A stretch of DNA of 64,000 nt from Agromyces atrinae (GCF_013407835.1 NZ_JACCBI010000001.1:434001-498000); one strand, 5' to 3'. Counted from the stretch's first letter, positions 53,725 to 63,712 are shown. Made by a program: numbers and translations. Notes: generated by a model from the sequence alone, not told the origin.

Positions 53725-54910
53725 CGCGGGCGCGGAGCGGACGAGTTCGGGCGAGGGCGGTTCTGGCTTCTCGTCGGTGCGCATCCGGCTCGGCCGGGTG
53801 TTCCGCTCCGAGAACCCCGACTACTTCCTGCTCGCGGGTACGACGATCTTCCTCGTGCTCTTCGGGCTCGTCATGGTGCTCTCGTCGTCGTCGGTCGAGT
53901 CGTACGACGGCAGCCGCGACTTCTTCAGCGTCTTCCTCCGGCAGGGCGCGTTCGTGCTTCTCGGCATCCCCGCGATGCTGCTCGCGAGCCGTCTGCCGCA
54001 GAAGTTCTGGATGGCCGTCGCGTGGCCGGCCCTCGCGGCCTCGTGCTTCCTGCAGCTGCTCGTCGTCGCGACGCCCCTCGGTATCGAGGTCGGCGGCAAC
54101 ACGAACTGGCTCTCGATCGCGGGGTTCCAGTTCCAGCCGTCGGAGGTCATCAAGCTCGCGCTCGTGATCTGGCTCGGCCTCATGGTGACGCGGAAGGAGG
54201 CGGTGCTCGGCGAGTTCAAGCGCGGACTTCTGCCGATCCTCCTCGTCGGTGGTGCCGCGATCGGGCTCGTCATGCTCGGCGGCGACCTCGGAACGGTCGT
54301 CATCATGGCGATCTCGCTGCTCGGGGCGCTCTACCTCATCGGAGTGAAGCTCCGACTCCTCGTCATCCCCGTGCTCGTCGGAATCGCGGGCATGCTCGCC
54401 CTCGCGATCGCGAGTCCCAACCGCGTCACGCGCATCCTCGCCTTCTTCGAAGACGGCTGCACCGACTACGAGAACACGTGCTGGCAGTCGACGCACGGCA
54501 CGTTCGCCCTCGCCAACGGCGGGTTCTTCGGTGTCGGCCTCGGCAATTCGCAGTCGAAGTGGATGTGGCTCCCGGCCGCCGACAACGACTACATCTTCGC
54601 GATCATCGGGGAGGAGCTCGGTCTCGTCGGCGCCGTCGTCGTGCTCGTGCTCTTCGTGCTGCTCGCCGTGTCGTTCTCCCGCATCCTGCGTCGTGCGCAG
54701 ACGCCCTTCGGTCGCGCCGCGACGGCGTTCGTCACCATCTGGATCGTCGCGCAGGCCTTCGTGAACATGGGCGTCGTGCTCGGCGTCCTCCCCGTGCTCG
54801 GCGTACCGTTGCCGCTCATCTCGTCGGGAGGAACGGCTCTCGTGTCAGGCCTCCTCGCGATCGGCATCGTGCTCTCCGTCGCACGACAATCCCCTGAGGT
54901 ATCGAAGTGA
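53681..54910 (+). CDS. ftsW: Septal peptidoglycan polymerase FtsW (SEDS family)
   Basis: A 409-residue SEDS glycosyltransferase with about ten membrane helices. It polymerises lipid II at the septum with FtsI. Diagnostic parts are GGNTNWLSIAGFQFQPSEVIKLALVIW, GGDLGTVVIM, LANGGFFGVGLGNSQSKWMWLPAADNDYIFAIIGEELG with the SEDS loop, and LPLISSGGTALVS. A basic, flexible N-terminus of about 50 residues precedes the first helix. The ATG has a GGGAGGAGAGG site inside murD. The murG GTG overlaps its TGA. Confidence 0.95.
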   Translation: MALPPRTIPRTREADAGAERTSSGEGGSGFSSVRIRLGRVFRSENPDYFLLAGTTIFLVLFGLVMVLSSSSVESYDGSRDFFSVFLRQGAFVLLGIPAMLLASRLPQKFWMAVAWPALAASCFLQLLVVATPLGIEVGGNTNWLSIAGFQFQPSEVIKLALVIWLGLMVTRKEAVLGEFKRGLLPILLVGGAAIGLVMLGGDLGTVVIMAISLLGALYLIGVKLRLLVIPVLVGIAGMLALAIASPNRVTRILAFFEDGCTDYENTCWQSTHGTFALANGGFFGVGLGNSQSKWMWLPAADNDYIFAIIGEELGLVGAVVVLVLFVLLAVSFSRILRRAQTPFGRAATAFVTIWIVAQAFVNMGVVLGVLPVLGVPLPLISSGGTALVSGLLAIGIVLSVARQSPEVSK

Positions 54911-55998
54911 CCGTCCACCTTCTCGCCGGCGGCGGTACCGCCGGTCACGTGAATCCGCTCCTCGCCGTCGCCGACCGTATCCGCGAACGCGACGCGAGCG
55001 CCGAGGTCCTCGTGCTCGGCACGAAGGAAGGTCTCGAGTCGCGGCTCGTGCCGGCTCGCGGCTACGAACTGCTCACCATCCCGCGCCTGCCGTTCCCGCG
55101 CCGCCCGAACGCCCAAGCGGTGTCGTTCCTTCCGCGCTTCCGCGCGACCGTCCGCGGCCTCGAGAAGACGCTCGCCGACCGCGGCGTCGACGTCGTGACC
55201 GGATTCGGCGGCTACGTCTCGACGCCCGCCTACCTCGCCGCACGACGCGCCGGCCTGCCGATCGCGATCCACGAGGCGAACGCGCGACCCGGACTCGCCA
55301 ACCGGCTGGGTGCTCGCTACACGACGGCCGTCGGGGTCGCGTTCGAGGGCACGAAGCTGCCGCACGCGACGTTCGTGGGAATGCCCCTCCGTGCCGAGAT
55401 CGAGCGGCTCGACCGAGCCGCCGAGCGTGGGGCCGCAGCCGAGTACTTCGGCCTCGAGGCCGATCGGCCCGTCATCCTCGTCACGGGCGGCTCGCTCGGT
55501 GCCCGGCGGATCAACGCGACCGTCGTCGCGTCGGCCGAAGCCCTCCTCGCGGCCGGATGGCAGGTGCTCCACATCGTCGGCGGGCGCTCCGAGGTGTCCG
55601 ACCCGAACCTCGCGGGTTACCGCATGATCGAGTACTGCGACCGGATGGACCTGGCACTCGCGATCGCGGATGTCGCGCTGTCTCGTGCGGGCGCTGCGAC
55701 CGTGAGCGAGTTCGCGGCCCTCGGCATCCCCGCCGTCTACGTCCCCTACCCCGTCGGGAACGGCGAGCAGCGCTGGAACGCGCGCGGCGTCGTCGAGGCG
55801 GGCGGCGGAATCCTCGTCGACGACGCCGACTTCCTGCCCGCGTGGGTGTCGTCGACGGTCCTGCCCCTCCTGGCGGACCCGGCAGCGCTCCGTCGGATGG
55901 GCGAGCGCGCGTCATCCGCCGGCATCGCCGATGGCACCGACCGGATGCTCGCCCTCGTCGATCGCGTGTCAGGCGAACGCCCGGCTCCGGGAGCGTAA
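54907..55998 (+). CDS. murG: Lipid II synthase MurG
   Basis: Transfers GlcNAc to lipid I on the inner leaflet. The 363-residue GT28 enzyme starts LLAGGGTAGHVNPLLAVAD, the glycine-rich acceptor loop, and has the GGYVSTPAYLAARRAGLPIAIHEANARPGLANRL signature, GGSLGARRIN and SRAGAATVSEFAALGIPAVYVPYP of the UDP-GlcNAc site. The GTG start at 54907 overlaps the ftsW stop by 4 bases. murC follows 45 bases later. Confidence 0.96.
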   Translation: MTVHLLAGGGTAGHVNPLLAVADRIRERDASAEVLVLGTKEGLESRLVPARGYELLTIPRLPFPRRPNAQAVSFLPRFRATVRGLEKTLADRGVDVVTGFGGYVSTPAYLAARRAGLPIAIHEANARPGLANRLGARYTTAVGVAFEGTKLPHATFVGMPLRAEIERLDRAAERGAAAEYFGLEADRPVILVTGGSLGARRINATVVASAEALLAAGWQVLHIVGGRSEVSDPNLAGYRMIEYCDRMDLALAIADVALSRAGAATVSEFAALGIPAVYVPYPVGNGEQRWNARGVVEAGGGILVDDADFLPAWVSSTVLPLLADPAALRRMGERASSAGIADGTDRMLALVDRVSGERPAPGA

Positions 55999-56043
55999 CG
56001 TGGACGTCGACCCCACCCGATCGAGAGAAGAGCAGCACCGACC

Positions 56044-57456
56044 GTGACGATCAAGCCCGACACCACCATCGAGATCCCCGACGAGCTCGGCGCTGTCCAC
56101 TTCGTCGGTATCGGCGGCTCCGGCATGAGCGGTATCGCCCGCCTCTTCCTCTCGGCGGGCCACCGCGTGACCGGTTCCGACGTGCGGGAGTCGTCGAACA
56201 TCGACGCGCTCCGAGAGCTCGGTGCCGACATCGTCATCGGGCACCACGCCGACAACGTCGGCGACGCCGAGGCGCTCGTCGTCACGGGGGCGCTCTGGCA
56301 GGACAACCCCGAATACCGGCTCGCGCTCGACAACGGTCTGCCCGTCCTCCACCGCTCGCAGGCGCTCGCGTGGCTCATCCGACGCCAGCGCCTCGTCGCC
56401 GTCGCGGGCGCGCACGGCAAGACGACGTCGACCGGGATGATCGTGACCGGCCTCCTCGGCATCGACGCCGACCCGAGCTTCGTGAACGGCGGGGTCATCG
56501 AGTCGCTCGGCGTGAGCGCCGCTCGCGGCTCAGGAGAACTGTTCGTCGTCGAGGCCGACGAGTCGGACGGCTCGTTCCTGCTCTACGACACGTCGGTCGC
56601 GCTCATCACGAACGTCGACCCCGACCACCTCGACCACTACGGGTCGCTCGAGGCCTTCGAGGACGCCTTCGTCACGTTCGCCGACAACGCGAGCGAGTTC
56701 GTCGTGATCTCGAGCGACGACGTCGGTGCGACGCGGGTCGCCGCGCGGCTCACGCACGAGCGCGTGATCACCTTCGGTGAGGCCGAGGATGCCACGGTGC
56801 GCGTGCACTCCATCGACACGAACGGTCCCGTCGCCCTCTCGGTGGACGTCGACGGCGAGACCTACTCCACGCGACTGCGCGTGCCCGGGCGTCACAACGC
56901 GATCAACGCGGCGGGCGCGTTCGCCGTGCTCGTCGGCCTCGGCTTCGACGCCGCGCCCTCGCTCGAGGCGATCAGCGGCTTCGGCGGCACCGAGCGTCGC
57001 TTCGAGCTGCACGGCGTCGTCGACCGCGTGAGCGTCTTCGACGACTACGCGCACCACCCGACCGAGGTCGCCGCCGCTCTGTCTGCGGCGCGCACGGTCG
57101 TCGGGGAGGGACGCATCATCGCGGTGCACCAGCCGCACCTGTACAGCCGCACGCGCCTCTTCGCTCAGGAGTTCGCCGATGTGCTCGAGGAGTTCGCCGA
57201 CGAGACGGTCGTCCTCGACGTCTACGGTGCTCGGGAGGACCCCGAGCCGGGCGTCACGGGCGCACTCGTCGCCGAGCGATTCACCGACCCCTCACGGGTC
57301 GCCTTCGTCGCCGACTGGCAGGAGGCCGCCGACCACACGGCGCGTATCGCGCGCCCGGGCGACTACGTCATCACCCTCGGTTGCGGCGACGTCTACCGCA
57401 TCGTGCCGCAGCTGCTCGGTGCCCTCGAGGTCGAGCGCGGAGTGACGCGCGAGTGA
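56044..57456 (+). CDS. murC: UDP-N-acetylmuramate-L-alanine ligase
   Basis: Adds L-alanine to UDP-MurNAc, the first stem residue. The 470-residue ligase has [21 protein letters not shown] (UDP-binding), the ATP loop [35 protein letters not shown] and [13 protein letters not shown]. The GTG at 56044 lies after a 45-base gap with AGAGAAGAG as a weak ribosome site. The ftsQ GTG overlaps its stop. Note the gene order murE-murF-mraY-murD-ftsW-murG-murC is the standard one. Confidence 0.95.
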   Translation: MTIKPDTTIEIPDELGAVHFVGIGGSGMSGIARLFLSAGHRVTGSDVRESSNIDALRELGADIVIGHHADNVGDAEALVVTGALWQDNPEYRLALDNGLPVLHRSQALAWLIRRQRLVAVAGAHGKTTSTGMIVTGLLGIDADPSFVNGGVIESLGVSAARGSGELFVVEADESDGSFLLYDTSVALITNVDPDHLDHYGSLEAFEDAFVTFADNASEFVVISSDDVGATRVAARLTHERVITFGEAEDATVRVHSIDTNGPVALSVDVDGETYSTRLRVPGRHNAINAAGAFAVLVGLGFDAAPSLEAISGFGGTERRFELHGVVDRVSVFDDYAHHPTEVAAALSAARTVVGEGRIIAVHQPHLYSRTRLFAQEFADVLEEFADETVVLDVYGAREDPEPGVTGALVAERFTDPSRVAFVADWQEAADHTARIARPGDYVITLGCGDVYRIVPQLLGALEVERGVTRE

Positions 57457-58463
57457 AGCGGCCCCAGGGCTTCGATCAACCGGTGCGGCGGCAGCCGGCT
57501 CGCCCCCCGGCGAGTACGCCGTCGAACCCGCCGTCGGAACCGCGGGCGACGTCGACGTCTCGACCGTCGAACGAGACGGAACCGATCGACGTCATCGCGC
57601 CCGACGTTCCGATCGAGAGGGCCACGGCCCCGGTCATCCCGCTCATCGATCCCGGTCTGACCGGGGCGACGGCGACGGCGCCCGACGAGCACGCCTCCGA
57701 CCGGGCATCGGCCCGGGCGATCAAACGTGCGCAGCGTGCGCGTCGCCGGTTCGAGAAGAGCGAGGTGCGTCGGTTCACCGTGCGCGGTCGCCGGCGTCGA
57801 CGTGCCTGGGTCATCGGCCTCGGCTCCGTCGGCGCGCTCGTCGTGGCCGTCGTGCTCATCGCATATTCACCGCTCATGGCCTTGCGGACGGTCGAGGTCA
57901 TCGGTGCCGAGCGTGTTCCCGCCGCCGACATCGAGGCGGCGCTGTCGACGCAGATCGGTACTCCGCTGCCCCTGCTCGATCGCGGCCGCGTCGATGAGGC
58001 CATGAAGTCGTTCCCGCTCCTGCAGAGCTATTCGACCGAGTCGCGCCCGCCGGGCACGCTCGTCGTGCGGGTCGTCGAGCGCGTTCCCGTCGGCATCGTG
58101 CGCGAGGGTGACACCTTCCAGCTCGTGGATGCCGCGGGCGTCGTCATGCAGTCGGCCGCCGAGCCGCCCGCGGGCTTCCCGCTCATCGAGGTCGAGGGTG
58201 GCACGACGTCGGCCGGCTTCCACGCGGTCACGAGCGTCCTCCGGGCCCTGCCGCCCGAGGTGCTCGCGCAGGCCGTCTCGGCGTCGGCCGCGACGAAGGA
58301 CGACGTGCGTCTCGTGCTCGTCGGCGACACCGACGTCGTGTGGGGAAGTGCGGAGAACTCGAGCTTCAAGGCGACGGTGCTGGCGACACTCATGGTCTCC
58401 GCGCCGCCCGACGCCGTGGGCGGATACGACGTGTCGTCGCCCAACAGTCCCGTCACGTTCTGA
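57453..58463 (+). CDS. ftsQ: Cell division protein FtsQ
   Basis: A 336-residue bitopic divisome protein. The first 110 residues are Pro/Arg/Ala-rich and cytoplasmic, followed by a basic cluster, one helix ([20 protein letters not shown]) and a POTRA domain [24 protein letters not shown] to RVVERVP, then the FtsQ beta domain. FtsQ recruits FtsL and regulates the septal synthase. The GTG overlaps the murC stop. The frame of 1.3 kb upstream of the start is murC shadow. Confidence 0.92.
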   Translation: MKRPQGFDQPVRRQPARPPASTPSNPPSEPRATSTSRPSNETEPIDVIAPDVPIERATAPVIPLIDPGLTGATATAPDEHASDRASARAIKRAQRARRRFEKSEVRRFTVRGRRRRRAWVIGLGSVGALVVAVVLIAYSPLMALRTVEVIGAERVPAADIEAALSTQIGTPLPLLDRGRVDEAMKSFPLLQSYSTESRPPGTLVVRVVERVPVGIVREGDTFQLVDAAGVVMQSAAEPPAGFPLIEVEGGTTSAGFHAVTSVLRALPPEVLAQAVSASAATKDDVRLVLVGDTDVVWGSAENSSFKATVLATLMVSAPPDAVGGYDVSSPNSPVTF

Positions 58464-58595
58464 CCGACTGTCGCGACACGCGGGCGCGCCTCCCGGCGTT
58501 CACCGGGCGCGCCTCTAACTTCGAATCAGGAATTGCATACTCAGCAAGACTTTAAGCTTCCACTTGAGGTTTAGGGTTCGCAACGGAGGCCGGAC
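58464..58595 (+). promoter_or_regulatory. ftsQ-ftsZ intergenic region
   Basis: 132 bases. A GC-rich hairpin at 58484-58512 (GCGCG and CCCGG pairing with CCGGG and CGCGC, a 3-base bulge) is followed by an AT-rich leader. The latter holds ACTTTAAGCTTCC and ACTTGAGGTTTAG, similar 13-base units in tandem at 58549-58574. As FtsR is a known activator of ftsZ, these are candidate binding sites. A -10 is not clear. Confidence 0.5.
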
Positions 58596-59774
58596 GTGTC
58601 ATCAAACCAGAACTACCTCGCCGTCATCAAGGTCGTCGGAATCGGCGGCGGCGGTGTCAACGCCGTCAACCGCATGATCGAACTCGGTCTTCGCGGAGTC
58701 GAATTCATCGCCATCAACACCGATGCCCAGGCATTGCTGCTGAGCGACGCCGACGTCAAGCTCGACGTCGGTCGTGACCTCACGCGCGGCCTCGGCGCCG
58801 GAGCCGACCCCGAAGTGGGTCGTCGCGCTGCCGAAGACCACGCGGAAGAGATCGAAGAGGCCCTCGCCGGGGCCGACATGGTCTTCGTGACCGCGGGTGA
58901 AGGCGGTGGCACCGGTACCGGTGGCGCTCCCGTCGTGGCACGCATCGCGAAGTCGATCGGCGCACTCACCATCGGTGTCGTCACGAAGCCCTTCGGCTTC
59001 GAGGGCAAGCGCCGCCAGACGCAGGCCGAACTCGGCGTCTCGACCCTCAAGAACGAGGTCGACACCCTCATCGTCGTGCCGAACGACCGCCTGCTCGAGA
59101 TCAGCGACCGCGGCATCTCGATGCTCGAGGCGTTCGCGACGGCCGACCAGGTGCTCCTCGCGGGTGTGCAGGGCATCACCGACCTCATCACGACGCCGGG
59201 CCTCATCAACCTCGACTTCGCCGACGTCAAGTCGGTCATGCAGGGTGCGGGTTCCGCGCTCATGGGAATCGGTTCGTCGCGCGGCGCCGATCGTGCCATC
59301 AAGGCTGCCGAGCTCGCTGTCGCGTCGCCGCTCCTCGAGGCATCCATCGACGGCGCTCACGGAGTCCTGCTGTCGATCCAGGGTGGTTCGAACCTCGGAA
59401 TCTTCGAGATCAACGACGCGGCCCGCCTCGTGCAGGAGGCCGTGCACCCCGAAGCGAACATCATCTTCGGTGCCGTCATCGACGACACGCTCGGCGACGA
59501 GGTGCGGGTGACCGTCATCGCCGCCGGCTTCGACGGCGGCGAGCCGCAGGCCCGACAGGATGACGCTCTGCGCGCGAACTTCGCGGGCACGGGCGCCGCC
59601 GCCGACCCGAGCTCGCTCGCCGTCCTCGGCGAGTCCGGCGTCTCGGAGTTCAACATCGACGAGCTCGTCGACACCGCTGCCTGGAACGAGACGCAGACGG
59701 CCGACGCGATCGTCACCGACCCGGCCTTCGCCGAGGCCGACGACGAGATCGACATCCCCGACTTCCTCAAGTAG
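58596..59774 (+). CDS. ftsZ: Cell division GTPase FtsZ
   Basis: The tubulin-like GTPase that forms the Z ring. The 392-residue protein has [16 protein letters not shown], the tubulin signature GGGTGTG at about residues 103-109, NTDAQAL, the T7 synergy loop NLDFADV, and the C-terminal peptide EIDIPDFLK that binds SepF and other partners. GTG start with ACGGAGG upstream. It is not overlapping ftsQ and has its own leader, so it probably has a separate promoter. Confidence 0.97.
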   Translation: MSSNQNYLAVIKVVGIGGGGVNAVNRMIELGLRGVEFIAINTDAQALLLSDADVKLDVGRDLTRGLGAGADPEVGRRAAEDHAEEIEEALAGADMVFVTAGEGGGTGTGGAPVVARIAKSIGALTIGVVTKPFGFEGKRRQTQAELGVSTLKNEVDTLIVVPNDRLLEISDRGISMLEAFATADQVLLAGVQGITDLITTPGLINLDFADVKSVMQGAGSALMGIGSSRGADRAIKAAELAVASPLLEASIDGAHGVLLSIQGGSNLGIFEINDAARLVQEAVHPEANIIFGAVIDDTLGDEVRVTVIAAGFDGGEPQARQDDALRANFAGTGAAADPSSLAVLGESGVSEFNIDELVDTAAWNETQTADAIVTDPAFAEADDEIDIPDFLK

Positions 59775-59804
59775 GTCGGGCGTGCACAATCGACGGGGCC
59801 GGGA

Positions 59805-60491
59805 GTGAGCGAGAACCTCGCCTCCCGGCTCCGCGACGTATCATCGGCGGTCGCTGCGGCGGCCGCCGACGCCGATCGCGACGCCTCCGAGATCACGACC
59901 ATCGTCGTGACCAAGTTCCACCCCGCGGCGCTCGTCGCCGAGCTCGCCGACCTGGGCGTGCGAGACGTGGGGGAGAACCGTCATCAGGAGGCGCAGGCGA
60001 AGGCGGCCGAGCTCTCGGGCCTCGGGCTCTCCTGGCACTTCATCGGCCAGCTGCAGTCGAAGAAGGCGCGGCAGGTCCGCGCCTACGCGAGTTCGATCCA
60101 CTCGATCGATCGTCCCGCGCTCGTCGACGCGCTGCGCTCCGACGACGACGTGATCGACGGCTTCGTCCAGGTGAACCTCACCGATGACGCCGGCCGGGGC
60201 GGGGTCCTGCCCGCCGAACTCGACGCACTCGTCGAGAAGGTGCTCGAGACGCCCGGCATCCGGCTCCGCGGACTCATGGCGGTCGCGCCCCTCGATGGCG
60301 AACCGCGCCGCGCGTTCGCACGTGTGCGTGAACTCTCCGAGTCGGTGAGGCGCACGGCCCCCGAGGCGTCCGCCCTGTCGATGGGGATGTCGCAGGACTT
60401 CAGGGAGGCGATCTTCGAGGGTGCGACACACCTTCGGATCGGCACCCTCATTACCGGGAATCGACCGACTCCCGGCTTAACCTCGAACTGA
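59805..60491 (+). CDS. YggS-family PLP homeostasis protein
   Basis: A 228-residue protein of the YggS/PROSC/YlmE family that binds pyridoxal phosphate and tunes vitamin B6 and amino acid levels. [18 protein letters not shown] has the PLP lysine, [12 protein letters not shown] and [17 protein letters not shown] are signatures, and [25 protein letters not shown] the phosphate-binding end. GTG start 31 bases after ftsZ. The pgeF (YfiH) gene often found between ftsZ and yggS is absent. Confidence 0.9.
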   Translation: MSENLASRLRDVSSAVAAAAADADRDASEITTIVVTKFHPAALVAELADLGVRDVGENRHQEAQAKAAELSGLGLSWHFIGQLQSKKARQVRAYASSIHSIDRPALVDALRSDDDVIDGFVQVNLTDDAGRGGVLPAELDALVEKVLETPGIRLRGLMAVAPLDGEPRRAFARVRELSESVRRTAPEASALSMGMSQDFREAIFEGATHLRIGTLITGNRPTPGLTSN

Positions 60492-60513
60492 CGATCCTGA
60501 CACGGAGGTAGTG

Positions 60514-61026
60514 ATGTCGAACCCGCTCAAGAAGACCATGGTGTATCTCGGTCTCGCCGATGAGGAACTCGAGCAGGAGACTCACGAGCGCCCTGAGCGT
60601 TCGGAGCGCTCCGAGCGACACGAGCGCTCCGAGCGACACGAAGCTCCCGCCGCCCAGCAGGCGGCTCCCGTCCGCGCAGCCGCACCGGTGACACCGCTGC
60701 GGAAGGCGACCCCCGTCCAGAAGAACACGCAGGTGCCGGACATGAACGAGATCCTTACCGTCCACCCCCGCCAGTACCGCGACGCCCAGGTCATCGCCGA
60801 GGCGTTCCGCGAGGGCGTGCCGGTCATCATCAACCTCTCGCAGATGAGCGACGGCGATGCTCGTCGCCTCATCGACTTCGCGAGCGGACTCTCTCAGGGA
60901 CTTCACGGAAAGATCGAGCGAGTGACCGGAAAGGTCTTCCTCCTCTCGCCCGAGCACGTGCTCGTCTCCGGTGAGAACGGCGAGGCCGAGGGCGACGTCG
61001 ACGCCTCGTTCTTCGCACGCCCGTAG
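60514..61026 (+). CDS. sepF: Cell division protein SepF
   Basis: A 170-residue membrane-associated FtsZ anchor in bacteria without FtsA. The N-terminal [17 protein letters not shown] is the amphipathic membrane-binding start, followed by a charged linker containing an 18-base tandem repeat (ERSERH twice). The C-terminal domain ([21 protein letters not shown] to [10 protein letters not shown]) dimerises and binds the FtsZ tail. The ATG at 60514 is preferred over the GTG at 60511 because of spacing to the GGAGG site. yggT begins 10 bases downstream. Confidence 0.93.
   Translation: MSNPLKKTMVYLGLADEELEQETHERPERSERSERHERSERHEAPAAQQAAPVRAAAPVTPLRKATPVQKNTQVPDMNEILTVHPRQYRDAQVIAEAFREGVPVIINLSQMSDGDARRLIDFASGLSQGLHGKIERVTGKVFLLSPEHVLVSGENGEAEGDVDASFFARP
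60604..60639 (+). repeat. Tandem 18-base repeat inside sepF
   Basis: Two perfect copies of GAGCGCTCCGAGCGACAC lie head to tail, with degenerate GAGCGTTCG copies just upstream. They encode ERSERH twice in the linker. This length-variable element could expand or contract in frame. Confidence 0.85.
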
Positions 61027-61029
61027 ACT
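61024..61029 (+). promoter_or_regulatory. Leaderless -10 element of the YggT gene
   Basis: TAGACT overlaps the sepF stop and ends exactly 6 bases before the GTG at 61036. Confidence 0.5.
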
Positions 61030-61035
61030 CTTCCT

Positions 61036-61335
61036 GTGGGAGTCATACAGCTCGTAGCGAGCATTCTGTACTACGTGCTGCTCATCTACTTCTTCATGAT
61101 GTGGGCGCGGTTCATCCTTGATCTGATCCAGAACTTCAACCGGTCGTGGCGTCCGCGCGGCGGCTGGGTGGTGGCGGTCGAGCTCGTCTACACGCTCACC
61201 GATCCTCCGGTGAAGTTCTTCCGTCGGCTGCTTCCTCCGTTGCGGCTCGGCGGCATCGCCCTCGATTTCGGGTGGTCCATCGCGATGCTCACGGTCATCA
61301 TCGCGATGTCCGTCGTGTCGTGGATCGCCCGCTGA
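61036..61335 (+). CDS. YggT-family membrane protein
   Basis: A 99-residue protein of the YggT/YlmG family. It has two hydrophobic helices, LVASILYYVLLIYFFMMWAR and ALDFGWSIAMLTVIIAMSVV, separated by YTLTDPPVKFFRRLLPPLRLGG, in which P-P-V-K-F-x-R-R-L-L-P-P is the family pattern. The family sits next to division genes in many Gram-positive bacteria and may affect septum or membrane lipid organisation. GTG start without ribosome site. Confidence 0.9.
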   Translation: MGVIQLVASILYYVLLIYFFMMWARFILDLIQNFNRSWRPRGGWVVAVELVYTLTDPPVKFFRRLLPPLRLGGIALDFGWSIAMLTVIIAMSVVSWIAR

Positions 61336-61463
61336 AAGACATCCCCGTTCGCCGTCACGATCATGACGTCGACCTCATCCGAACGCTGCAGGGAGCTCGC
61401 CTCTTTGCTAGCGTTATACGAGCGCCGATCGGCGCGCACGACTGAAGTAAAGGTGGAAGGCCC
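61336..61463 (+). promoter_or_regulatory. wag31 upstream region with a 14-base palindrome
   Basis: 128 bases. TAGCGT at 61409-61414 and TTATAC at 61414-61419 overlap and are candidate -10s. GCGCCGATCGGCGC at 61422-61435 is a perfect palindrome lying at or just after the start of transcription. CGTCA/TGACG half-sites occur at 61353-61368. A GGTGGAAGG ribosome site ends the region. Confidence 0.5.
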
Positions 61464-62159
61464 ATGGCGCTCACTCCGGAAGACGTAGTCAACAAGCGGT
61501 TCCAGGCGACGAAGTTCCGAGAGGGCTACGACCAGGACGAGGTCGATGACTTCCTCGACGAGGTCGTCGTCGAACTGCGCCGCCTGAACCAGGAGAACGA
61601 AGAGCTCCGCCAGCGCCTCGCCGGCGAGGGTCAGGGCTCCGCTCCCTCCGAGACCCCCGCGCCGGTCGCGGCCGTCGTCGAGCCCGCTCCCGCATTCGCC
61701 GAGCCCACTCCCGCGCCCCAGCCGGCCGTCGTGGCCGCTCCGGTGCCGGCAGCCGCTCCCGCAGCCACCATGACGGAGGAAGAGGAGCAGGCCAGCACGA
61801 CCAACCTCCTCCAGCTCGCTCGTCGTCTGCACGAAGAGCACGTCCGCGAGGGCGTCGAGAAGCGCGATGCGCTCATCGCCGAGGGCCACGCGACCGCGGC
61901 TCGTATCGTCGCCGAGGCCGAGGCCAAGCAGCGCGCCCAGATCGGCATCCTCGAGCAGGAGCGTCAGTCGGTCGAGAAGCGCGTCGACGAGCTCCGCGTC
62001 TTCGAGCGCGAGTACCGCCAGAAGCTCAAGAGCTACATCGAGGGCCAGCTGCGCGATCTCGACACCTCGGCTCCCGTGAACCCCAACGCTCCGACGTCGT
62101 TCGGTGCAGCCGCCGACGACGCGAAGCCCGCGTCGAGCTTCCAGGGCTTTGGAGCCTAA
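61464..62159 (+). CDS. wag31: Polar growth protein Wag31/DivIVA
   Basis: A 231-residue coiled-coil cytoskeletal protein that marks cell poles in Actinobacteria and recruits wall synthesis. The N-terminal domain MALTPEDVVNKRFQATKFREGYDQDEVDDFLDEV is the DivIVA membrane-binding part. A Pro/Ala-rich linker of about 50 residues is followed by a long coiled coil from EEEEQASTTNLLQL to the end. In Mycobacterium it is phosphorylated by PknA/B; a PASTA kinase is in this window. lspA begins within its last 11 bases. Confidence 0.94.
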   Translation: MALTPEDVVNKRFQATKFREGYDQDEVDDFLDEVVVELRRLNQENEELRQRLAGEGQGSAPSETPAPVAAVVEPAPAFAEPTPAPQPAVVAAPVPAAAPAATMTEEEEQASTTNLLQLARRLHEEHVREGVEKRDALIAEGHATAARIVAEAEAKQRAQIGILEQERQSVEKRVDELRVFEREYRQKLKSYIEGQLRDLDTSAPVNPNAPTSFGAAADDAKPASSFQGFGA

Positions 62160-62733
62160 GCGTCCGTCGATCAGTGCCAGAGCGCTCGTCGTTCTGACTC
62201 TGGTCGCGGCCGCACTCTACGGTCTCGACCAGCTGTCGAAGTACCTCGTCGTCACGAACCTCACCGAGGGGGCGGTCGTCGAGGTCTTCGGCTCTGTTCT
62301 GCAATGGCAATTCGTTCGTAACCCCGGAGCCGCGTTCTCCATCGCGAGCGGCATGACGTGGATCTTCACGATCCTCGCCGTCGGCGTCATCGGCTTCATC
62401 ATCGTTTTCGCCCGTCGCATCCGCTCGATCGGCTGGGCGGTCGTCTTCGGCCTCCTCCTCGGTGGAGTGCTCGGCAACCTGACCGACCGGCTCGTGCGCG
62501 AGCCGAGCTTCGGTCAGGGCCACGTCATCGACTTCATCTACACCCCGTGGATGCTGCCGGCGATCTACAACGTCGCCGACATCGCCATCGTGTCGAGCAT
62601 GGGTCTCTTCCTCATCCTGACCCTGCGCGGCGTCGGCCTCGACGGCGTGCGTGAGACGAAGAAGACGGCGGAGCCGGTCGAGACCGAGGCGGCTGCCGAG
62701 ACGTCCTCGCCCCGCCCCGCGACTGAGAACTGA
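62149..62733 (+). CDS. lspA: Lipoprotein signal peptidase
   Basis: Cleaves signal peptides of lipidated prolipoproteins, such as the thiol-disulfide lipoprotein at 5254. The 194-residue enzyme has four membrane helices. Catalytic aspartates are in [11 protein letters not shown] and [19 protein letters not shown] and [10 protein letters not shown] are also conserved. The start is uncertain: TTG at 62149, overlapping wag31 by 11 bases, gives the best fit since no ATG or GTG exists until past the first helix. The stop overlaps the next ATG. Confidence 0.9.
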   Translation: MEPKRPSISARALVVLTLVAAALYGLDQLSKYLVVTNLTEGAVVEVFGSVLQWQFVRNPGAAFSIASGMTWIFTILAVGVIGFIIVFARRIRSIGWAVVFGLLLGGVLGNLTDRLVREPSFGQGHVIDFIYTPWMLPAIYNVADIAIVSSMGLFLILTLRGVGLDGVRETKKTAEPVETEAAAETSSPRPATEN

Positions 62734-63656
62734 TGCCGTCCCGATCACTGCCCGTTCCGGACGGCCTCGAGGGCTCGCGCGTCGACGCGGGCCTCGCCAA
62801 GATGCTGGGGCTCTCGCGCACGATCTCCGCCGAGGCGGCCGAAGCCGGGGGAGTGTCCCTCGACGGCCGTGTCGTCGGCAAGTCCGATCGGCTGCGCGGC
62901 GGAGCCTGGCTCGAGGTCGAGTGGGTCGAGGAGCGACGGGAAGCCGTCCTCGAGGCGATCCCCGTGCCCGACCTCGGCATCGTCCACGACGACGACGATC
63001 TCGTCGTCGTCAACAAGCCGGCGGGCGTCGCGGCACATCCGTCGGTCGGCTGGAACGGTCCGACGGTTGTGGGCGCCCTCGCCGCGGCGGGGTTCCGCAT
63101 CTCGACCTCCGGCGCGTCCGAGCGGCAGGGCGTCGTGCACCGCCTCGACGCCGGCACGAGCGGCCTTATGGTCGTCGCGAAGTCGGAGTACGCCTACACC
63201 TACCTGAAGCGCCTGTTCCACGATCGCCAGGTCGAGAAGTACTACCACGCCGTCGTTCAGGGGCACCCCGATCCGTTCTCCGGCACGATCGATGCTCCGA
63301 TCGGCCGGCACCCGCGCTCCGAGTGGAAGTTCGCGGTCACGGGTGACGGCAAGCACGCCGTAACCCACTACGACACGCTCGAGGCCTTCCCGTACGCCTC
63401 GCTCCTCGAGATCAAGCTCGAGACCGGGCGCACGCACCAGATCCGCGTTCACATGGCTGCACAGCGTCATCCGTGCGCCGGCGACTCGATGTACGGGGCC
63501 GACCCCACCCTGTCGGCGCGGCTCGGGCTCGAGCGCCAGTGGCTGCACGCCGTGCGTCTCGGCTTCGCGCACCCCGCGAACGGCGAGTACGTCGAGTTCG
63601 AGGCGCCCTACGCTCCCGACCTCGCTCACGCGCTCGAGGTGCTCGGAGCGGACTGA
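62733..63656 (+). CDS. RluA-family rRNA pseudouridine synthase (RluD-like)
   Basis: A 307-residue enzyme. An N-terminal S4 domain ([18 protein letters not shown]) is followed by the catalytic part: [17 protein letters not shown] with the catalytic aspartate, then [20 protein letters not shown] and [13 protein letters not shown]. The S4 plus RluA layout and the lspA-rluD order match RluD, which modifies helix 69 of 23S rRNA, but RluC-like specificity is possible. The ATG shares one base with the lspA stop. Confidence 0.9.
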   Translation: MPSRSLPVPDGLEGSRVDAGLAKMLGLSRTISAEAAEAGGVSLDGRVVGKSDRLRGGAWLEVEWVEERREAVLEAIPVPDLGIVHDDDDLVVVNKPAGVAAHPSVGWNGPTVVGALAAAGFRISTSGASERQGVVHRLDAGTSGLMVVAKSEYAYTYLKRLFHDRQVEKYYHAVVQGHPDPFSGTIDAPIGRHPRSEWKFAVTGDGKHAVTHYDTLEAFPYASLLEIKLETGRTHQIRVHMAAQRHPCAGDSMYGADPTLSARLGLERQWLHAVRLGFAHPANGEYVEFEAPYAPDLAHALEVLGAD

Positions 63657-63673
63657 GCGTCGGTGCATCGACG

Positions 63674-63679
63674 TAGGCT
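63674..63679 (+). promoter_or_regulatory. Candidate -10 of the dnaE promoter
   Basis: TAGGCT lies 33 bases before the dnaE GTG, giving a leader with a CTGGAGGA ribosome site. Confidence 0.38.
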
Positions 63680-63712
63680 GTAATCCCCACCCGCACCACC
63701 TTCTGGAGGACC

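Noticed and set aside
60592..60645. Repeats in sepF as a CRISPR-like or mobile repeat
   Set aside because: They are contiguous and in frame, encoding a charged linker with no spacers.
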